In this document: positions 50,775-54,419 of the stretch, in pieces | Layout: each line of letters opens with the position of its first letter | Numbering within the stretch: the stretch's first letter is position 1 | Assembly: GCA_965539935.1 (NCBI GenBank) | Contig: CBETVX010000016.1 | Span: 1 to 54,419, forward strand | DNA length: 54,419 bases | Origin: CBETVX01 sp965539935 | GTDB taxonomy: Bacteria; Bacillota; Clostridia; Peptostreptococcales; Caminicellaceae | Direction: 5' to 3' | Position numbers and translations under genes: made by a program | Notes under the pieces: generated by a model | What the model was told of the DNA's origin: nothing | The model's input: the letters and a program-made list of their open reading frames with translations, nothing else | Database searches by the model: none

Positions 50775-52127
50775 TTAATAGGATTTACTGTATGTATTTT
50801 CTTTAGATATAAATGCTTCGATGATTTTAGCAATTGCAATAGATTCTTCAGGAGTAAGTTTAAAGCCTTTTTTCTCATTACCGTTTATCAATGATATGAA
50901 ATCACTTAATTCATATCTAAGTCCTTCTCCAGCAAACTTAGTAAAGAACTTTTCATTTTCATCTTGGTTTTCCTGTCGTATTTCAAAATGTTTAGTTTTC
51001 CACCATGGCGATTCCACATAGATATAGCCCTGGGTTCCAGAAATCAAAAGTTGGCCTTCCGATTTAACTCCTAAGCCCACTTTAGCTGTAGCAATGGAAT
51101 TTTCATAATACATATATATTTTTGTGTATAAATCAACTCCATTTTTATCTACAAAGGTCTCAAACCTAATATTCTTATACTCGGTCCCAAGTAGCTTAAT
51201 AATTGCAAGGAGTGGGTAACTAGCAAGTTCTGTAACGCTCCCCCCATTTTCTTCCGCCTTCAGTTCTCTAATATCTCCTGAAACTAGCTTGGTAAAACAA
51301 GCTTCTACATCCCTTATAATGCCAACCCTACCACTTTTAGCAATTGCTAAAAGTCTTAAAAATCCGGGGGCATAAGCAGTTTTTATGGCTTCCAATAATA
51401 CTAGATTTTTTTTCTTTGCTAGACTATATACTTCTTGAGCTTGAGATGCATTTAAAACCATAGGTTTTTCACATAGTACATGTTTACCTTTTTCTAATGC
51501 TTTAATTATATACTCGTAATGTGTATTGTGGGGAGAGGCAATATAAACTGCATCAACTTTTTTAAAAAAAGTTTCTAGATTATCCGTAAAGAACTTCAAC
51601 TCAAATTCCTCAGCATACTTTTTAGCACTATCAACCCTTGGGTTGTAAACTCCCTCTAAGTTTGTTCCACTTACATATTTAACTTCTGGAGCAAATCGCC
51701 TAGCAATCCTACCTGTTCCAATAACCCCTAATCTAACAATTTTATATTTTTTCTGTCGCTTCATTGTGCTGGAAATTCCTTTTGTACGCTCTAAGTAAAC
51801 AACATCACAGTATTGCTTTAGATAGTCAAACTTCCCTTTCCAGTCTGAACCTACAGTAAATACATCTACCTTGTGTTTTAGAATTTCCTCAACTTTTTGT
51901 CCCTCGTGATCTTCAATAATAATTTCATCAACAAATCCTGTTTTTCTTACATTTTCAATTCTTTCCATAAGAGAATCAATAACATTTAACTTACCTCTAT
52001 ATTCATCATACTTTTCTGTAGTTACTCCTACGATGAGATAGTCACCAAGCTCTTTAGCACGTTTTAGAAGTCTATAATGTCCCTCATGAAACAAATCAAA
52101 AGAGCCAAAAGTAATTACCTTTTTCAT
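50775..52127 (-). CDS. Fusion of cytidylyltransferase and Gfo/Idh/MocA oxidoreductase
   Basis: A 450-residue bifunctional protein. Residues 1-130 are a TagD/GCT-type cytidylyltransferase: TFGSFDLFHEGHYRLLKRAK with HxGH, TVGSDWKGKFDYL and ERTKGISSTMKRQ. Residues about 133-445 are an NAD(P)-dependent oxidoreductase: VRLGVIGTGRIARRFA, AVYIASPHNTHYEY and GKHVLCEKPMVLNASQAQEV with the catalytic EKP lysine. A reductase plus activating enzyme in one chain suggests it reduces a keto or aldehyde intermediate to a polyol phosphate and makes the CDP-polyol, as Haemophilus Bcs1 does with other protein folds. The substrate is unknown. Start follows GGAGTG. Confidence 0.85.
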   Translation of the reverse strand: MKKVITFGSFDLFHEGHYRLLKRAKELGDYLIVGVTTEKYDEYRGKLNVIDSLMERIENVRKTGFVDEIIIEDHEGQKVEEILKHKVDVFTVGSDWKGKFDYLKQYCDVVYLERTKGISSTMKRQKKYKIVRLGVIGTGRIARRFAPEVKYVSGTNLEGVYNPRVDSAKKYAEEFELKFFTDNLETFFKKVDAVYIASPHNTHYEYIIKALEKGKHVLCEKPMVLNASQAQEVYSLAKKKNLVLLEAIKTAYAPGFLRLLAIAKSGRVGIIRDVEACFTKLVSGDIRELKAEENGGSVTELASYPLLAIIKLLGTEYKNIRFETFVDKNGVDLYTKIYMYYENSIATAKVGLGVKSEGQLLISGTQGYIYVESPWWKTKHFEIRQENQDENEKFFTKFAGEGLRYELSDFISLINGNEKKGFKLTPEESIAIAKIIEAFISKENTYSKSY

Positions 52128-52161
52128 TTGCTACACTCCTATATATCTATTTTATGATTAA

Positions 52162-53025
52162 CTATAATCTAGGCATTAAATCTTCTTTGTCTATTTTTAT
52201 AAGCTTGTACTTAGTAAATGTATGGCCTCGCCTATTTTCAACAGGTGGAAATTGTTTATAGTTACCAAATTTAAAGGTTAAATATCCATGATAATCCTTT
52301 GGCCCTGGAAAATAAAATCCCTCAAATTTAATATCTTTAAGCTCAGTATACCACTTTCTATAATAACCATAATGTCCATTGTTAGGAGTAGGAAATGTCA
52401 AAATTCTTACCATCTGTGTATATTTTTTATTACTTGATTTTACTAACAAGTCATAAAGCAAAAAAATAAAACCTTTGGGAATTATAGAAATCAAAGAATA
52501 TATTCCTCTCATGAATATATTTTTGTCGGATTTTGCTCCCACTGCAGACCACTGCATTTTTCGTATTACAGTACAGCACATATTATGAAATCGGCGTAAT
52601 AAAATGTTATCTGGGACATTATCTAAAGGAAATATATCAATAAAAACTCCTGTGGGATAAGGCATATGCTCTTGTCCTTTACGAATAAACTCTGTTCCAA
52701 CACGCCTAATTTTCCCATATCCCCAACGATATCCTGAAGTATTTTTATGATTTTGTAGATAAAATCGTGAGTTATCAAGCTCTTTTTCACAAACCTTACA
52801 AAAACGTTCATACTCAGGTCTTAACATAGCAACATCTATATCATCATCCCAAGGAATAAATCCTTTATGTCGAACTGCTCCTAAGAAAGTACCTGCAATA
52901 ATACAATATCTAATATTGTGTTTTTTACAAATACGATCAACTTCTAAAAGCATTTCAAGTTGTATTATTTGCATTTGTCTTAAATCTTCCTGTGCCATAG
53001 TTATATGGGGGGATTTTAACTTCAT
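52162..53025 (-). CDS. LicD family phosphotransferase
   Basis: Member of the LicD nucleotidyltransferase-like family (about 287 residues), enzymes that transfer phosphocholine or related phospho-alcohols from CDP donors to sugars. The signature IIAGTFLGAVRHKGFIPWDD followed by DIDVAML gives the metal-binding aspartates; FIDIFPLDNVPDN and the C-terminal YLTFKFGNYKQFPPVENR are also typical. An AAGAGG site fits the ATG at 53025 better than the one at 53034. It is followed by the cytidylyltransferase fusion, which could supply its donor. Confidence 0.9.
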   Translation of the reverse strand: MKLKSPHITMAQEDLRQMQIIQLEMLLEVDRICKKHNIRYCIIAGTFLGAVRHKGFIPWDDDIDVAMLRPEYERFCKVCEKELDNSRFYLQNHKNTSGYRWGYGKIRRVGTEFIRKGQEHMPYPTGVFIDIFPLDNVPDNILLRRFHNMCCTVIRKMQWSAVGAKSDKNIFMRGIYSLISIIPKGFIFLLYDLLVKSSNKKYTQMVRILTFPTPNNGHYGYYRKWYTELKDIKFEGFYFPGPKDYHGYLTFKFGNYKQFPPVENRRGHTFTKYKLIKIDKEDLMPRL

Positions 53026-53059
53026 AAAATTCATCCTCTTAATTTAAGATATTTCTATT

Positions 53060-54419
53060 TTAAAATTCTCCTATTTCTTTAAGTCTATCATTAACTATAT
53101 TCTTTTCATTATTTAGTCTTGCATTTTTAAAGGCTTTTTTATAATAATCAGTTGAAAGACTATCCCTTCCTTGAACTTGATATAGATATCCTAAGTTATA
53201 TAATAAATCAAAATGTCTATCATTAATTTTTAGTCCTTGTTTTATAATTTTTTCAGCTTTAATAAACTCTTTTTCCATCATAGCCAATACCGCTTTGAAA
53301 GAATATATATCAGGATCATCTGATATTATACTTTCATATTGGATAATTAAGTTTTTTGCTTCATCTAAGTCTCCTTTTTCTATTAAAGAAGAAATATTAT
53401 TTTTAAATTTTATTTTATATGTTTCTAATTCTTCATCAAAATCATCTTTAGACACTGTCGTATATTGGTCTAAATCAGAAGATTTTTTTTCCAATTTGTC
53501 AATTAACACCTTTAATATATCAATTATTTCTTTTTGAATTTCATTATCATTAGTAAATAATAGTGCTTTTTTATATAATTCAATTGATTGACCATATTGT
53601 TCTTTAAGCTGATATAAATATGCCAAGTTATATAATAAATCAAAATTCTTACATTCTATTTCTAATCCTTTCTTCAATACTCTTTCAGAATCATCTAATT
53701 TATTTTCCATTATATATATAATAGCTTCCATAGAATAAATCTCAACATCATCTTGTATTTTAGTTTCATACTGTTTAATATGTCTTAAAGCCTCTTGGGT
53801 GTGCCTTAAGTTTATTAACTCTTTTATATTTTCTTTGCTTACAGTTTCCTTGATTTTAACTATTTCCTTCGCTTCATTTAATAGTATTTCTATGGCTTTT
53901 TTCATAACTGGATATACTTTAAGTGCTTTTCTTAAATACCTAATATATTGAGCTGTATTTTTATGCTTTATTTCTTTACCTAGACATAAATACAATAAAA
54001 AGACTTCTTCATCGTCCTTTAGGTCATAAATCATTTCATCGTCAAATATTTTATTATCATAAATATATCTTAAATATTTAGTTCCATACTCAATATATTT
54101 ATATAATATATATTTATAATCACTATCATTTAACTTATCTTTAATTAATACATGGCTAGCTAACACTTTATTAATTCTTAATTCACTTATTTCATCTGTA
54201 CCATCATTTATTTGTAAGTATTCAAATATAACTGAAACTAAGTCAGCTTTATTTGATAAATAATTCAAAAATTTATCTAGAACTGTGCTTTTAAAATTGG
54301 GAAATATTTCTTTAATATTCATTTGTCTCTTTATTAAATAATATATTATGTCGCCATAAAAATCAGGAAGTTTATTGAAGTCTAATTCCTTAACCCTATG
54401 AATTATCTTATCCTCAATA
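53060..54419 (-). CDS. TPR-repeat protein, 5' part beyond the window (probably a GT2-TPR protein)
   Basis: The reading frame stays open to the right edge, 32 codons past the first ATG at 54322, which has only a poor ribosome site. So the gene starts outside the window. The visible 452 residues begin with a stretch containing NKLPDFYGDIIYYLIKRQ, then a helical region, then TPR-like repeats: two similar blocks of about 125 residues (one around 190-300, the other around 320-450), each containing FDLLYNLGYLYQ or FDLLYNLAYLYQ. I recall clostridial proteins with an N-terminal family 2 glycosyltransferase and C-terminal TPRs near flagellin genes; this may be one, but the catalytic part is not visible. 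Confidence 0.75.
   Translation of the reverse strand, partial: IEDKIIHRVKELDFNKLPDFYGDIIYYLIKRQMNIKEIFPNFKSTVLDKFLNYLSNKADLVSVIFEYLQINDGTDEISELRINKVLASHVLIKDKLNDSDYKYILYKYIEYGTKYLRYIYDNKIFDDEMIYDLKDDEEVFLLYLCLGKEIKHKNTAQYIRYLRKALKVYPVMKKAIEILLNEAKEIVKIKETVSKENIKELINLRHTQEALRHIKQYETKIQDDVEIYSMEAIIYIMENKLDDSERVLKKGLEIECKNFDLLYNLAYLYQLKEQYGQSIELYKKALLFTNDNEIQKEIIDILKVLIDKLEKKSSDLDQYTTVSKDDFDEELETYKIKFKNNISSLIEKGDLDEAKNLIIQYESIISDDPDIYSFKAVLAMMEKEFIKAEKIIKQGLKINDRHFDLLYNLGYLYQVQGRDSLSTDYYKKAFKNARLNNEKNIVNDRLKEIGEF

Noticed and set aside
33846..54419. Classical wall teichoic acid or capsule operon
   Set aside because: No TagO/TagA, TagGH, Wzx, Wzy or other multi-span membrane protein was found in the visible 20 kb; kept only as an alternative if such genes lie beyond the edge.

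Overview
The window looks like a chromosomal segment of an AT-rich, anaerobic, spore-forming and motile member of the Firmicutes, most likely class Clostridia or Tissierellia. This rests on gene content: Rex, long-form HPF, a Spo0E-like phosphatase, a frameshift-controlled prfB next to secA, strong AGGAGG ribosome sites and frequent TTG/GTG starts. I cannot name the species. No rRNA, tRNA, CRISPR array, transposase or phage module was seen.

Layout. (1) 0.2-3.8 kb, + strand: a TAXI-type TRAP transporter operon (lipoprotein receptor, DUF1850 protein, fused permease) with a palindrome upstream and an internal terminator after the receptor gene. (2) 3.9-15.4 kb: a neighbourhood that resembles the Bacillus subtilis ydiB-ydiH region: DUF3870, rex, an ABC-F factor of the YdiF type, acpP, tsaD, then a MacAB-like efflux operon that separates tsaD from rimI-tsaB-tsaE, then a 56-residue Spo0E-like gene. 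A cluster of DnaA boxes lies between acpP and tsaD. (3) 15.5-29.5 kb: mostly leftward housekeeping genes: amidohydrolase, MFS transporter, tex, Uma2 nuclease (the only + gene here), chemotaxis receptor, prfB with its +1 frameshift site, secA, DUF5317, hpf. Spacers here are filled with several families of short word-like repeats. (4) 29.5-33.7 kb: a second DnaA-box cluster, then the late flagellar genes flaG, fliD, fliS and a FlgN/FliT-like chaperone. (5) 33.8 kb to the right edge: about 20 kb of leftward genes for a phosphate-containing glycan: UDP-galactopyranose mutase, an HAD-like protein, two cytidylyltransferases (one fused to an oxidoreductase), two LicD proteins (one in a four-part fusion), four family-2 glycosyltransferases, a GDPD, a metallophosphoesterase, a TagB/TagF-like transferase fused to a predicted seven-bladed propeller, and a TPR protein that runs off the window.

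The last region is the most interesting. It holds the cytoplasmic parts expected for a teichoic-acid-like phosphoglycan (CDP-activated donors, LicD and TagF-type transferases, Galf supply) but no visible flippase, polymerase, ABC exporter or initiating membrane transferase, and it abuts flagellar filament genes. My reading is a cytoplasmic flagellin-glycosylation island with unusual enzyme fusions and a Rossmann-like module shared by five of its proteins. This is inference. The flagellin gene itself is not in the window.
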